Below are positions 34,653 to 42,843 of a stretch of DNA of 64,000 bases, piece after piece. Every line of letters starts with the position of its first letter. Position 1 is the first letter of the stretch. Source of the DNA: Pseudomonas promysalinigenes. Its GTDB lineage: Bacteria > Pseudomonadota > Gammaproteobacteria > Pseudomonadales > Pseudomonadaceae. The translations under genes and the position numbers were made by a program. The stretch lies in contig NZ_CP077094.1 of the NCBI RefSeq assembly GCF_014269025.2, positions 2,728,001-2,792,000 on the forward strand, written 5' to 3'. The notes under the pieces are model-generated. The model saw only the letters and a list, made by a program, of their open reading frames with translations. It was not told the origin of the DNA and did not search any database.

Positions 34653-35065
34653 GATGATGAATCACCTGAAGAAAGCGCAGAAGTTGCAAAAGTGGTGCTG
34701 ATGCGCAGCGACACGCGCAGACTAGCCCCCCGTCTCTGCGGTCGCAACGGATGCGCTACCGAAGCGCAAAATCAGGAAAAGGACTACAAGTAGCTGGACG
34801 GTTTCCGATTTTTCTTGGTCTCAAGACGGGCCAGCTTGCCGGGCAAAGCGACGTGGGTACTACGGCGTTCCTGCTTCGCTGCGCTAAGCCCATTGTCGCT
34901 ACGCCTCGAGCCCATGCGATCGTCTAACCCGGCCGTTCCATCGATCAGGCTGATGATTACTATCGAGCGCCGCGCCTCTCTGCCTGACTAGGCCGGCCTC
35001 TATAATCGCCATCCGTTTTCCTCCCCCTCGCCGGCAACCGGCGACCTCACCTTGGGATTTGCAGC
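34653..35065. other. 413-base gap between the MocR gene and the MFS exporter
   Basis: It holds the promoter of the MocR gene at its left end, a possible 43-codon ORF at 34,784-34,915 on the minus strand, and a TATAAT sequence at 35,001-35,006 that could be the -10 of the MFS gene (no good -35 seen). No repeat, mobile element or RNA gene was recognised. Confidence 0.5.
34784..34915 (-). CDS. Possible small basic protein (43 aa)
   Basis: A minus-strand frame from the ATG at 34,915 to TAG at 34,784. It encodes a basic, hydrophilic peptide (MGSRRSDNGLSAAKQERRST, then HVALPGKLARLETKKNRKPS). The frame stays open and protein-like upstream of the ATG (IVIISLIDGTAGLDDR), so the true start may be non-ATG or the gene may be decayed. 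There is no convincing ribosome binding site. It was not predicted from homology. It may be a real small gene, a relic or chance. Confidence 0.3.
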   Translation of the reverse strand: MGSRRSDNGLSAAKQERRSTHVALPGKLARLETKKNRKPSSYL

Positions 35066-36292
35066 ATGCCAAGCGTCAAACCGGCCTCTGAAGGCCTTCC
35101 CGAACACAATCAACAGAGCGTCAAACAGCAATGGCTGGCGATCCTCTCGGTCGCGGTGGGCGCTTTCGCCCTGGTCACTAGCGAATTTCTGCCTGTCGGC
35201 GTACTCAACGACGTGGCCAGCGACCTGGGCATCAGCGCCGGCCATGCCGGCTTGATGGTGACCCTGCCCGGCATCATGGCTGCACTGGCGGCACCGCTTC
35301 TGTCGGTGGGCATCGGTGCCTTGGACCGGCGCTATCTGCTGATTGGCCTGACACTGATCATGATCATCGCCAACTCGGTGGTGGCCTATGCCAGTGACTT
35401 CAGCCTGCTGCTGTTCGGGCGTGTGTTGCTGGGGGTCAGTATCGGTGGCTTCTGGGCCACGGCCATCGCCCTGAGCGGTCGCTTGGCGCCTGATGGCGTG
35501 AGCGTGGCCCGGGCCACGTCCATCATCATGGCCGGGGTGACCTTGGCAACGGTGCTGGGCGTGCCGGTGGGCACCTGGTTGAGCGGTTTGATGGGCTGGC
35601 GCATGACGTTCCTGGTCACCGCACTGCTCGGCGTGCCGGTTGTCTTGGCGCAGGTGCTCCTGCTACCGCGGCTGAACCCGGACAAAGCCATTCACATCCG
35701 CGACCTGCCGGCGCTGTTCATCAACCCGCAAGCACGGGTGGGCTTGATTGCCGTGCTGCTGATCGGCCTGGCGCACTTTGCCGCTTACACCTACGTGGCC
35801 CCGTTCTTCAAGCAGAGCTCGGGCTTCGATGGCTCGACCATTGGTTCGCTGCTGCTGCTTTACGGAGTGGCCGGCGTGATCGGTAACCTGTTCGCAGGCT
35901 ACGCCGCCAATCAGAGCGTGCGCCATACCCTGATGCTGGTGGCGGTCATGATCGGCGTCAGCACTGCGTTGTTCCCTTATTTTGCAACAGGCCTGACAGG
36001 TGCGGCGACGCTGATCGCGTTGTGGGGCTTCGCCTTCGGCGCGTTCCCGGCTTGCTCCAGCATCTGGATGTTCGTGGTGGCGCCCAAGGATGTCGAACGT
36101 GGCATGCCGCTGTTCGTGGCCATGTTCCAGGTGATCATCGCGCTGGGTTCGTTCTTTGGCGGGCGTATCGTCGATCAGCTGGGCAGTTCGGTGCTGCTGA
36201 GCCTGGCCACCGCGCTGGTGGGCTGCGGCTTCGTCACGGTGCTGGTACTGGGGCGTAATGTCAGCAACAGCCTGGCGGTGCAAGGCAGCTGA
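35066..36292 (+). CDS. MFS transporter, DHA1 type (AraJ/NepI-like exporter)
   Basis: A 408-residue protein with 12 membrane segments. Motifs are ALVTSEFLPVGVLNDVASDL at the start of the membrane part, DRRYLLIGLTL in loop 2-3 and GVPVGTWLSGLMGWRMTFL at segment 5 (antiporter motif C-like). This pattern fits drug/H+ or sugar/purine efflux proteins such as AraJ and NepI. It is transcribed away from the MocR gene, and a link to the biosynthetic cluster is possible but not shown. A hairpin follows at 36,327. Confidence 0.87.
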   Translation: MPSVKPASEGLPEHNQQSVKQQWLAILSVAVGAFALVTSEFLPVGVLNDVASDLGISAGHAGLMVTLPGIMAALAAPLLSVGIGALDRRYLLIGLTLIMIIANSVVAYASDFSLLLFGRVLLGVSIGGFWATAIALSGRLAPDGVSVARATSIIMAGVTLATVLGVPVGTWLSGLMGWRMTFLVTALLGVPVVLAQVLLLPRLNPDKAIHIRDLPALFINPQARVGLIAVLLIGLAHFAAYTYVAPFFKQSSGFDGSTIGSLLLLYGVAGVIGNLFAGYAANQSVRHTLMLVAVMIGVSTALFPYFATGLTGAATLIALWGFAFGAFPACSSIWMFVVAPKDVERGMPLFVAMFQVIIALGSFFGGRIVDQLGSSVLLSLATALVGCGFVTVLVLGRNVSNSLAVQGS

Positions 36293-36326
36293 GGCCTGGC
36301 AAACGCTTGCGGTGAACCTCGTCGGG

Positions 36327-36346
36327 GGCGCGTGTCGCGACGCGCC
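36327..36346. terminator. Terminator hairpin after the MFS gene
   Basis: A 7-base GC stem (GGCGCGT / ACGCGCC) with a 6-base loop lies 35 bases after the MFS stop codon. There is no T tract. Confidence 0.5.
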
Positions 36347-36374
36347 ATTGATTCGTCCCGATGAGTCATATTGA

Positions 36375-36421
36375 TGCCTCCCAGGCTTGAGTCTAATACT
36401 AAGGTATCTGCCTGGGGAGGC
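36375..36421 (+). promoter_or_regulatory. Leader of the small paralogous gene: shared CTAATACTAA element inside an inverted repeat
   Basis: An 11-base inverted repeat (GCCTCCCAGGC at 36,375-36,385 and GCCTGGGGAGGC at 36,410-36,421) encloses CTAATACTAA at 36,393-36,402. The same CTAATACTAA...CTGCC arrangement precedes the paralogue at 11,441. The right arm also contains the likely ribosome binding site (GGGGAGG), so the hairpin could mask translation. Confidence 0.5.
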
Positions 36422-36428
36422 ACACATC

Positions 36429-36713
36429 ATGCAATCCAGATTCGTGATCGTTCCGGCTGTGGCCATGGAAAAAGCACTTGTTCAACCTGGATCTCGGTCT
36501 TTTGCCGCTGCCGCATCGTGCGGTTACGACATCTACGACAATCAGGAAAAATTACGCCTCACGCCGAGTTACGCGACCAAGTCGCTGGCAGAGGCTGCGC
36601 GCTCGGAACTTGCGGGCCAATGCTCCAAGCCAGACGAACTGATCCCATTGCCCCGGCTTGATGCCAAACCCTCGGGCAGCGCCCTTTGCAGCCCATCAGG
36701 CAAAATGCCTTAG
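36429..36713 (+). CDS. Small protein, paralogue of the protein at 11190-11441
   Basis: A 94-residue protein starting MQSRFVIVPAVAMEKALVQP. It shares the RFVxVPA, CGYDIYDN and EKLRLTPSYATKS patterns with the 83-residue product of 11,190-11,441. The C-terminus is longer and Ser/Pro-rich. No known domain is recognised. The ATG at 36,429 is preceded by GGGGAGG; the frame is open upstream but would begin inside the inverted repeat region. Its end overlaps the convergent gene at 36,696 by 18 bases. Confidence 0.65.
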   Translation: MQSRFVIVPAVAMEKALVQPGSRSFAAAASCGYDIYDNQEKLRLTPSYATKSLAEAARSELAGQCSKPDELIPLPRLDAKPSGSALCSPSGKMP

Positions 36714-37100
36714 TGCACTGTCATCCCATTGCTGCCCAGTTTGCGACCAGCCGTTGTGCATGGGCAGCGGGAAGCCGGTACGGCACTGGCCTTGCCTGGC
36801 TTCGAAGTCGAAGACCGCATGGGGATAGTCATTGATTAGCAGCAAAGCCTTGCGGTGGTCCTCGGACCAGGCAATCTTGACCTGCGAGGGTTTGTCCTTA
36901 TCTGCGACGCTGTCCACGTCATAGATGTGCAGTGCGGTCTGGATCGGGTTGCCAGTGCTGGCAGTATCGAGCGCGTAGAAATAGCCCGTTTCCTCATCGT
37001 CCTCGAACACCACGACGTACGTACCTTCCCCGGCCGGCGCCTCGAGCACCAACCCATCACCTACGAATAACTCGTTCTGTGCAGCAAGATAGGCAGGCAT
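36696..37100 (-). CDS. Small hypothetical protein, DUF2251-like
   Basis: A 134-residue soluble protein, acidic, with a predicted beta-rich body. The pattern TYVVVFEDDEETGYFYALD...IYDV...KIAWSEDHRKALLLINDYPHAVFDF is that of the small DUF2251 family as I remember it (not checked). Function is unknown. It is a single gene between the small paralogue and the IclR regulator. Confidence 0.65.
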   Translation of the reverse strand: MPAYLAAQNELFVGDGLVLEAPAGEGTYVVVFEDDEETGYFYALDTASTGNPIQTALHIYDVDSVADKDKPSQVKIAWSEDHRKALLLINDYPHAVFDFEARQGQCRTGFPLPMHNGWSQTGQQWDDSALRHFA

Positions 37101-37219
37101 GCAGGCGTTCCTTTTCCATTGACTGGGCCTTGATCATGCACAGCATCCGACACTGGCCGCAAGGGAAACCGACTGGCTGGCCCGTGACCTGGCACAGCGG
37201 GCGCCATAGGCTTGTTGGC

Positions 37220-37990
37220 TCAATCCAGTACCGGCCTGAGCAAGGCCTGCGCCTCGTACAAAGTCGCCAGGTAGCGCATGCGCATTTCTTCGATGCTCAG
37301 CCTTGAGGCATGGGTGGTGATGGTCAAGGTAGCCTTGAGCGTGCCGCTGCGGTCCAGTAGCGGTACGCCCAGTACGCGCATGCCGATTTCATATTCCTGG
37401 TCAACGATGCTGTAGCCCTGCTCGCGCACCTGCTGCAACTGCGCGCGCAATTGCCCCTTGTCGGTCAGGGTATAGGGCGTCAGCGCAGCCAACGGGTTGC
37501 GCGCAAAGTAGTCGTCCAGCTGCGTCTGTGGCTGCCATGCCAGCCAAACCCTGCCACTGGCGGTGCAGTACATGGGCACCCGCGAGCCCGGGCGGATCGA
37601 CAGCGATGCGATGTGGCTATAACGGCTGCGTACCAGATGAATGATCTCGTCGCCGTCACGGCTGCCCACCGATACGTGCTCCTGGGTTTGCCGAGCCACC
37701 TGCTCGACGATCGGCCGCAGCATGCGCGGTAATTGCGCCGAATCGACATAGGCCTGGCCAATACGCAAGGCCTTGGGCGTCAGCCAGTACTGCCGATTGT
37801 CGGTTTCGGCAAACCCTTCATGTACCAGGGTCAACAGAAAACGCCGGGCGGCGCTTGGGGTCAAGCCTGACTGCCTGGCCGCCTGGGGCACGCTCAAGCG
37901 TGGCTGCTCGGTGGTGAACAGTTGCATCAGCGCCAGGCCTTTCTGCAAGCCGGCGATGAGATCGCGAGGGTGAATGTCTGGCTGGGGCAT
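37220..37990 (-). CDS. IclR family transcriptional regulator (PcaR/PobR-like)
   Basis: A 256-residue regulator. The N-terminal winged helix is at residues 10-75 (LSVPQAARQSGLTPSAARRF). The effector domain has VGSRDGDEIIHLVRSRY, PGSRVPMYCTASGRVWLAW and YSIVDQEYEIGMRVLGVPL, the typical PcaR/PcaU/PobR signatures. These relatives respond to aromatic or hydroaromatic acids. It is divergent from the shikimate-dehydrogenase-like operon, with a triple direct repeat between the two (38,021-38,074), so it most likely controls that operon. Confidence 0.9.
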   Translation of the reverse strand: MPQPDIHPRDLIAGLQKGLALMQLFTTEQPRLSVPQAARQSGLTPSAARRFLLTLVHEGFAETDNRQYWLTPKALRIGQAYVDSAQLPRMLRPIVEQVARQTQEHVSVGSRDGDEIIHLVRSRYSHIASLSIRPGSRVPMYCTASGRVWLAWQPQTQLDDYFARNPLAALTPYTLTDKGQLRAQLQQVREQGYSIVDQEYEIGMRVLGVPLLDRSGTLKATLTITTHASRLSIEEMRMRYLATLYEAQALLRPVLD

Positions 37991-38020
37991 GGTTGAGCTC
38001 GTGCTGATTGACGACTAATG

Positions 38021-38074
38021 CGATTACCGAATCGTGAGTGCGATTATCGCATCAAACCCTCGATTAGCGCATTG
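38021..38074. promoter_or_regulatory. Triple direct repeat CGATTANCG at 20-base period, IclR operator candidate
   Basis: CGATTACCG (38,021), CGATTATCG (38,041) and CGATTAGCG (38,061) are spaced by exactly 20 bases, two helical turns. The middle copy sits in the palindrome TGCGATTATCGCA (38,039-38,051). On the other strand this is close to the P. putida PcaR box as I remember it (GTTCGATAATCGCAC). It lies between the divergent IclR gene and the operon starting at 38,135. Confidence 0.7.
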
Positions 38075-38134
38075 CCCGATGCTGGTCGCCTCGCCAAGCT
38101 TGGCTCCCATAACAACAGCATCATGGAGCACAGC

Positions 38135-38944
38135 ATGATCCGAGGTTCTACAGAACTGGTCGCCATCGTCGGTTCGCCGATCGCCCAGGTTAAGTCGCCG
38201 GAGAATTTCAACACCTGGTTCGCCAACCAAGCCCTGGACATGGCGATGCTGCCTATCGACCTGCAGGAAACCGCGCTGGACGCGTTCGTCGATAGCTTGC
38301 GTGGCTGGCGCAACCTGCGCGGCTGCGTGGTCACTGTGCCCTATAAGCAGGCGCTGGCCCCGCGGCTAGATGCGCTGAGTGGGCGGGCCGAGGCGCTGGG
38401 ATCGGTCAACGTGATCCGACGCGAAGCCGATGGCCGGCTGCTTGGCGACAACGTCGATGGCGCAGGTTTTCTGGGGGCGGCGCGCCTGCATGGCTTCTTA
38501 GCCAGCGGCAAGCGGGCGCTGATACTGGGCTGCGGCGGGGTCGGCAGTGCGATCGCCTATGCATTGGCTGAAGCAGGGATCCACGGCATCACCCTCAGCG
38601 ACCCCTGCGCCGAGCGCGTAGGGGCGCTGAGTAAAATGCTCGGCAATGCCTTCGGGCAGCTGGCTGTAACGACTGATTACCACTCGCTGCAAGGGTTCGA
38701 CCTGGTGGTCAACGCCTCTGCGGTCGGTATGGGGGGCAGCGGCGAGCTACCGTTGCCCTCGGCACTGCTGGCAACCCTGGCAGCCTCGACCCTGGTGGCT
38801 GACGTCGTCACTTCACCGGAAATCACCCCGCTGCTGCAACAGGCCCGTGAACGCGGCTGCCCGATCCAGACCGGGGCCCAAATGGCCTTCGCCCAGCTGG
38901 GCCACCTCGGCGCCTTCATGGGCGTCACACCGCTGGAGATCTGA
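38135..38944 (+). CDS. Shikimate dehydrogenase family protein (AroE-like, probably catabolic)
   Basis: A 269-residue NAD(P)-dependent dehydrogenase. The substrate site is present: the serines in GSPIAQVKSPENFN, the catalytic lysine K71 in TVPYKQ and the Asp in GDNVDGAGF. The nucleotide loop is LILGCGGVGSAIAYALAEAG. Family members interconvert shikimate or quinate with 3-dehydro forms. Its operon of flavin dehydrogenases and its IclR control argue for a catabolic quinate/shikimate-like role rather than aromatic amino-acid synthesis (inference). The ATG at 38,135 has GGAG 8 bases upstream. The frame is open further upstream through the operator region. Confidence 0.87.
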   Translation: MIRGSTELVAIVGSPIAQVKSPENFNTWFANQALDMAMLPIDLQETALDAFVDSLRGWRNLRGCVVTVPYKQALAPRLDALSGRAEALGSVNVIRREADGRLLGDNVDGAGFLGAARLHGFLASGKRALILGCGGVGSAIAYALAEAGIHGITLSDPCAERVGALSKMLGNAFGQLAVTTDYHSLQGFDLVVNASAVGMGGSGELPLPSALLATLAASTLVADVVTSPEITPLLQQARERGCPIQTGAQMAFAQLGHLGAFMGVTPLEI

Positions 38945-38948
38945 GGCC

Positions 38949-40676
38949 ATGAGCATTAGCGAACGAACACAGTTCGATCTGGTTGTCCTGGGCAGCGGGG
39001 CCGGCGGGTTGGCCACTGCGGCCACCGCGTCCCGTCTTGGGCTCAAGGTGCTGGTGGTGGAAAAGGCCGAACGCTTTGGCGGCACCTCGGCGATTTCCGG
39101 CGGTGCGGTCTGGATCCACGGCAGCGATCAGGCCCGTGCGGCCGGGGCCAAAGACTCCCCAGACGCCATGCGTACCTACTTGAAGGCGGTCATCGGCAGC
39201 GGTTACAACCCGCCATTGGTGGAGGCGTTCATCGAGCAAGGTCACCAGGCCCTGAGATGGCTTGAGCGCAACACCGAACTGCGCTACAGCTTGCGCCCGC
39301 ACTCGCCGGACTACTATCCCGACCAACCCGGTGCGACCGAGTTCGGCCGCGCGCTGGAAATGGTCGAATACGACGGTCGCCACTTGGGCGCGCACTTCAA
39401 GGACCTACAGATGCCACCACCAGGCATGCTGCTGTTCGGCGGCATGATGGTCAACCGTGTGGACATCCAGCACTTTCTCAACCTGCGTCGTTCGCCGGCT
39501 TCACTGTGGCACTGCCTGAAGCTCATGGCACGCTATGGGTGGGATCGGCTGCACCACCCGCGTGGCACCCGCCTGACCACTGGCAACGCAATGATCGCCC
39601 GGCTGGCCAGCAGCGCTTTCGCTCACGGCTGCCAGTTGTGGTTGCGCAGTGAAGCGCAAGAACTGGTGATCGAACAGGGTGAGGTCACAGGCGTTATCGT
39701 CCAACGCGAGGGCCGCACCCTTGAAGTACAAGCCCGAGGTGGTGTGGTCTGCGCAATGGGGGGCTTTGCCGCTGGGCAGTTGGCGGCCACCTACCGCCCC
39801 GATGCCGCCGGCGAGCACCTGAGCATGTCGCCGCCGAGCAATGATGGCGCAGCGCTGCGCCTGGGCGAGCCGGTAGCCGCCGCGCACGGCCAAGACCTGG
39901 CGGCGAATTTTTTCTGGGCGCCGGTATCGCAGTTGCGCCATGCCAATGGTGAGCGCGAACGCTTCCCGCACTTGGTCACCGACCGCGCCAAGCCAGGTGT
40001 GATCGCAGTCGACCCTGGCGGGCGGCGTTTCGTCAACGAGTCCAAATCTTATCATCACTTCGTGCAGTCCATGCTCAGCAACGGCATTGGCCATTGCTGG
40101 TTGATCTGCGACGCCTGGGCCATGAACCGCTATGGCCTGGGGCTGGCACGGCCAAAGCCGGTGGACAACAGCGCGTTGATCGATGCCGGCTACTTGCACC
40201 GCGCCGCCAGCGTAGCCGATCTGGCGCAAGCGATCTGTGTCGATCCACACGTCTTGCAGCAGACGCTTGACCGCTTCAACACCGATGCCCGCAACGGCAT
40301 CGACCCCCAGTTCGGCAAGGGCGGCAACAGCTACAACCGTTACATGGGCGACCCACAGCACCAGCCCAACCCCTGCCTGGCCCCGCTGAGCAAGGCGCCG
40401 TTCTATGCCATCCGCCTGCACACTGGCGACCTGGGTTCGGCATGTGGCCTGCTAACCGACGCCAACGCCAATGTGCTCAACCGCAGCGGCGCTGCGATTG
40501 CCGGGCTCTATGCCGTAGGCAACGACATGAACTCGATGATGAACGGTACCTATCCTGGCCCCGGTATCACCCTGGGCCCTGCCCTTACCTTTGGCTGGCT
40601 CGCCGCCCGCCATATCGCCTCGCGCCTGCAGGCGCCAGCCACTGAACGGGAGCAACCCACGTGTACTACGAACTGA
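38949..40676 (+). CDS. FAD-dependent dehydrogenase, 3-ketosteroid dehydrogenase/fumarate reductase type (first of three)
   Basis: A 575-residue flavoprotein. FAD motif: VVLGSGAGGLATAATASRLG, then VEKAERFGGTSAISGGAVWI. The C-terminal FAD site is AGLYAVGNDMNSMMNGTYPG, then PGITLGPALTFGWLAARH. The family includes 3-ketosteroid delta-1-dehydrogenase and the 4-oxocyclohexanecarboxylate desaturases, which insert a double bond next to a ketone. It starts 4 bases after the shikimate-dehydrogenase-like gene, so the two are coupled. It overlaps the NIPSNAP gene by 16 bases. Confidence 0.88.
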   Translation: MSISERTQFDLVVLGSGAGGLATAATASRLGLKVLVVEKAERFGGTSAISGGAVWIHGSDQARAAGAKDSPDAMRTYLKAVIGSGYNPPLVEAFIEQGHQALRWLERNTELRYSLRPHSPDYYPDQPGATEFGRALEMVEYDGRHLGAHFKDLQMPPPGMLLFGGMMVNRVDIQHFLNLRRSPASLWHCLKLMARYGWDRLHHPRGTRLTTGNAMIARLASSAFAHGCQLWLRSEAQELVIEQGEVTGVIVQREGRTLEVQARGGVVCAMGGFAAGQLAATYRPDAAGEHLSMSPPSNDGAALRLGEPVAAAHGQDLAANFFWAPVSQLRHANGERERFPHLVTDRAKPGVIAVDPGGRRFVNESKSYHHFVQSMLSNGIGHCWLICDAWAMNRYGLGLARPKPVDNSALIDAGYLHRAASVADLAQAICVDPHVLQQTLDRFNTDARNGIDPQFGKGGNSYNRYMGDPQHQPNPCLAPLSKAPFYAIRLHTGDLGSACGLLTDANANVLNRSGAAIAGLYAVGNDMNSMMNGTYPGPGITLGPALTFGWLAARHIASRLQAPATEREQPTCTTN

Positions 40677-40981
40677 GAACCTACACCCTCGACCCGCTGA
40701 AAATGGCGGACTGGCTGGCCCTGTATCAGCGTCACGCCCTTGAAGTGCAAAGCGAGCATTTGGGCAACCTGGTGGGCTTTTTCACCAGTGAATTCGGCGA
40801 GGTCAACCAAGTGGTTCATCTCTGGGCATACGCAAGCCTGGACGAGCGCATGGCGCGGCGTGCCGCGATGGCAGCCGACCCACGCTGGGCGGAGTTTTCC
40901 CGGCGCAACCGGGAATTGGGCGCCGTGTTGCAGCTGCAATCGCGGCTGCTGCGGCCCACTGGTTTTTCGCCGCTGAAATAG
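40661..40981 (+). CDS. NIPSNAP family protein
   Basis: A 106-residue dimeric alpha-beta barrel protein of the NIPSNAP family. The start YYELRTYTLDPLKMADWLAL and the HLWAYASLDERMARRAAMAA helix are characteristic. Such small proteins accompany catabolic oxidoreductases and may isomerise, decarboxylate or bind intermediates; the exact role is unknown. The GTG start at 40,661 has GGGAG upstream and lies inside the end of the flavoprotein gene (16-base overlap), so it is translationally coupled. Confidence 0.85.
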   Translation: MYYELRTYTLDPLKMADWLALYQRHALEVQSEHLGNLVGFFTSEFGEVNQVVHLWAYASLDERMARRAAMAADPRWAEFSRRNRELGAVLQLQSRLLRPTGFSPLK

Positions 40982-41002
40982 CACGCCTATAAGGATCAAC
41001 CC

Positions 41003-42676
41003 ATGCAACCCCTCGACTGTGACGTACTTGTCATCGGCTCCGGCGCCTCGGGCCTGGCCGCCGCCGTAACGGCCGCGCACCACGGGCTGAGCGTGATCGT
41101 TGCGGAAAAGGCCAGCCAGCTCGGCGGCACCAGCGCCTGGTCGGGGGGCTGGCTATGGATTGCGCGTAATCCGCTGGCCGTCGCTGAGGGCATCATCGAA
41201 GCGCACGATGCGCCGGAGCGTTACCTGCGGGCACAGACCCACAGCGCTGAACTGGATGCTCGCCAGCGCGCGTTTCTGCAGCATGGCCCGCAGATGGTAG
41301 CGTTCTTCCAGCAACACACCGCCGTGCAGTTTCAGTGCGGCAGCACGATGCCCGATATGCGTGAAGGCGATGGCAGTTCGGCTGGCGGGCGCTTATTGTG
41401 CGCCCAGCCCTACGACGGCCGTTTGCTGGGCCAATGGCTACACAAGCTGCGCCCACCTTTGGATATCGTCAGCCTGGCGGGTATGGGCATCGCAGGTGGC
41501 GCTGACCTGGCTGCCTTCTTCAATGCCCGTCACTCCCCCAAAGCCGCCTGGCACGTCGGCAAACGCCTGCTGCGTCACGGGCGCGATCTGTTGCTGCACC
41601 GCCGGGGCCTGCATCTGGTCAACGGCAACGCGCTCGTTGCGCGGTTGTTGCGCAGCGCGCTGGACCGTGAGGTCACGCTACTCACTGACAAAGCAGCTAC
41701 ACGCTTGCTCGGCGCTGAACGTATCAAGGGCGCACAGTTCGCCGATGGCCAGGTCATCCGGGCGCGTCGTGGCGTGGTCCTGGCCTGTGGCGGCTTTGCC
41801 CATGACCGCCAGCGCATCGCCCAGCTGATGCCTCACGCACCTGATGGCCTAGCACATTACTCAGCCGCCCCACCCCACAATTGTGGGGATGGCCTGCGCC
41901 TGGGTGAACAGGTGGGCGGCCAGCTTGGCCCGCAGTTGCCACAAGCCGGCGCCTGGGCGCCCATATCACGCGTCCCACGCCGCGACGGCAGTGTTGGCAA
42001 CTTTCCGCACCTGATCGATCGAGCCAAGCCAGGCTTCATCGCCGTGCGCCGGGATGGCCGGCGTTTCGTCAACGAAGCCGATTGCTACCACGATTTCATG
42101 AACGCCCTGTTCGCCGCCTCCCCGCCTGGCCAAGCCCCTGAGGCATGGCTGATCTGCGACCATCGCGCACAACGGCGTTACGGCATCGGCTGGGCCAAGC
42201 CGTTCCCGTTCCCGCTCGGCGCTTACCAGCGCTGTGGTTATCTGCTCAGCGCCGAGACCTTGGCTGAGCTGGCGCAACGTTGTGGCATCGATGCTGCGCA
42301 ACTGCAGCTCACCGTCGCCGAGTTCAACCGCCATGCCGCACATGGCCAGGACCCGGTCTTCCAGCGCGGCAGCTCGGCTTACAACAGGGCCCAGGGCGAG
42401 CCGTTGCATAGGCCCAACCCTGCCTTGCGGCCACTGGGCCGCGGGCCGTTTCATGCGGTGAAACTGCTGCCAGGCAGCCTTGGCACATTCGCCGGTCTGC
42501 AAACCGATGCCTTGGCACGCGTGCTGGATGAAGCGCAGCAGCCGATTCCTGGCCTGTTCGCGGTCGGCAACGACATGCACAGCATCATGGCTGGGCATTA
42601 TCCTAGTGGCGGTATCACCCTGGGCCCGGGCATGACCTTCGGCTACCTGGCTGGCAAAGCGCTCTGCGAGCCATGA
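41003..42676 (+). CDS. FAD-dependent dehydrogenase, 3-ketosteroid dehydrogenase/fumarate reductase type (second of three)
   Basis: A 557-residue flavoprotein. FAD motif: VLVIGSGASGLAAAVTAAHH, then VAEKASQLGGTSAWSGGWLW. The C-terminal site is GLFAVGNDMHSIMAGHYPSG, then GITLGPGMTFGYLAGKAL. It is more similar to the third copy at 47,276 than to the first, from the shared WSGGW and MPDMREGD/IPDMHGD patterns. It is the fourth gene of the IclR-controlled operon, following the NIPSNAP gene by 21 bases. Confidence 0.88.
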   Translation: MQPLDCDVLVIGSGASGLAAAVTAAHHGLSVIVAEKASQLGGTSAWSGGWLWIARNPLAVAEGIIEAHDAPERYLRAQTHSAELDARQRAFLQHGPQMVAFFQQHTAVQFQCGSTMPDMREGDGSSAGGRLLCAQPYDGRLLGQWLHKLRPPLDIVSLAGMGIAGGADLAAFFNARHSPKAAWHVGKRLLRHGRDLLLHRRGLHLVNGNALVARLLRSALDREVTLLTDKAATRLLGAERIKGAQFADGQVIRARRGVVLACGGFAHDRQRIAQLMPHAPDGLAHYSAAPPHNCGDGLRLGEQVGGQLGPQLPQAGAWAPISRVPRRDGSVGNFPHLIDRAKPGFIAVRRDGRRFVNEADCYHDFMNALFAASPPGQAPEAWLICDHRAQRRYGIGWAKPFPFPLGAYQRCGYLLSAETLAELAQRCGIDAAQLQLTVAEFNRHAAHGQDPVFQRGSSAYNRAQGEPLHRPNPALRPLGRGPFHAVKLLPGSLGTFAGLQTDALARVLDEAQQPIPGLFAVGNDMHSIMAGHYPSGGITLGPGMTFGYLAGKALCEP

Positions 42677-42694
42677 GCTGGGCGCACAATCGTT

Positions 42695-42710
42695 CGGTTA
42701 TCGAACAAAA
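42695..42710 (+). promoter_or_regulatory. Operator candidate, copy 1 (CGGTTATCGA type) upstream of the MFS importer
   Basis: CGGTTATCGAACAAAA matches copies at 46,293 (CGGTTATCGACCACAA) and 47,179 (CGCTAATCGACCACAA) with two differences from the consensus. It lies 134 bases before the MFS gene. It is probably bound by the IclR regulator encoded at 46,316-47,092. Confidence 0.55.
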
Positions 42711-42843
42711 GCCGGCCACTGCGAATTGACGCTCGCCCTTGCACTGCCCACCATGCACCGGCCTTGCGTGTAGCCCCCTGCCTGGGGCCAGGTCAGGTTC
42801 TGCAAACCGCCGTTCTATACAATTTCAAGAAACGACCGAGAAT

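Noticed and set aside
34653..35065. tRNA or small RNA gene in the longest gene-poor gap
   Set aside because: No cloverleaf-like pairing or TTC arm pattern and no terminator-bounded hairpin set could be found by eye.
38021..38074. CRISPR-like array (short regular repeats)
   Set aside because: Only three 9-base repeats with 11-base spacers; the spacing of two helical turns and the location next to an IclR gene fit an operator.
39501..40421. Minus-strand open frame (306 codons) opposite the first flavoprotein
   Set aside because: Antisense shadow; the plus strand encodes the intact FAD enzyme, and no recognisable motif is present in the antisense frame.
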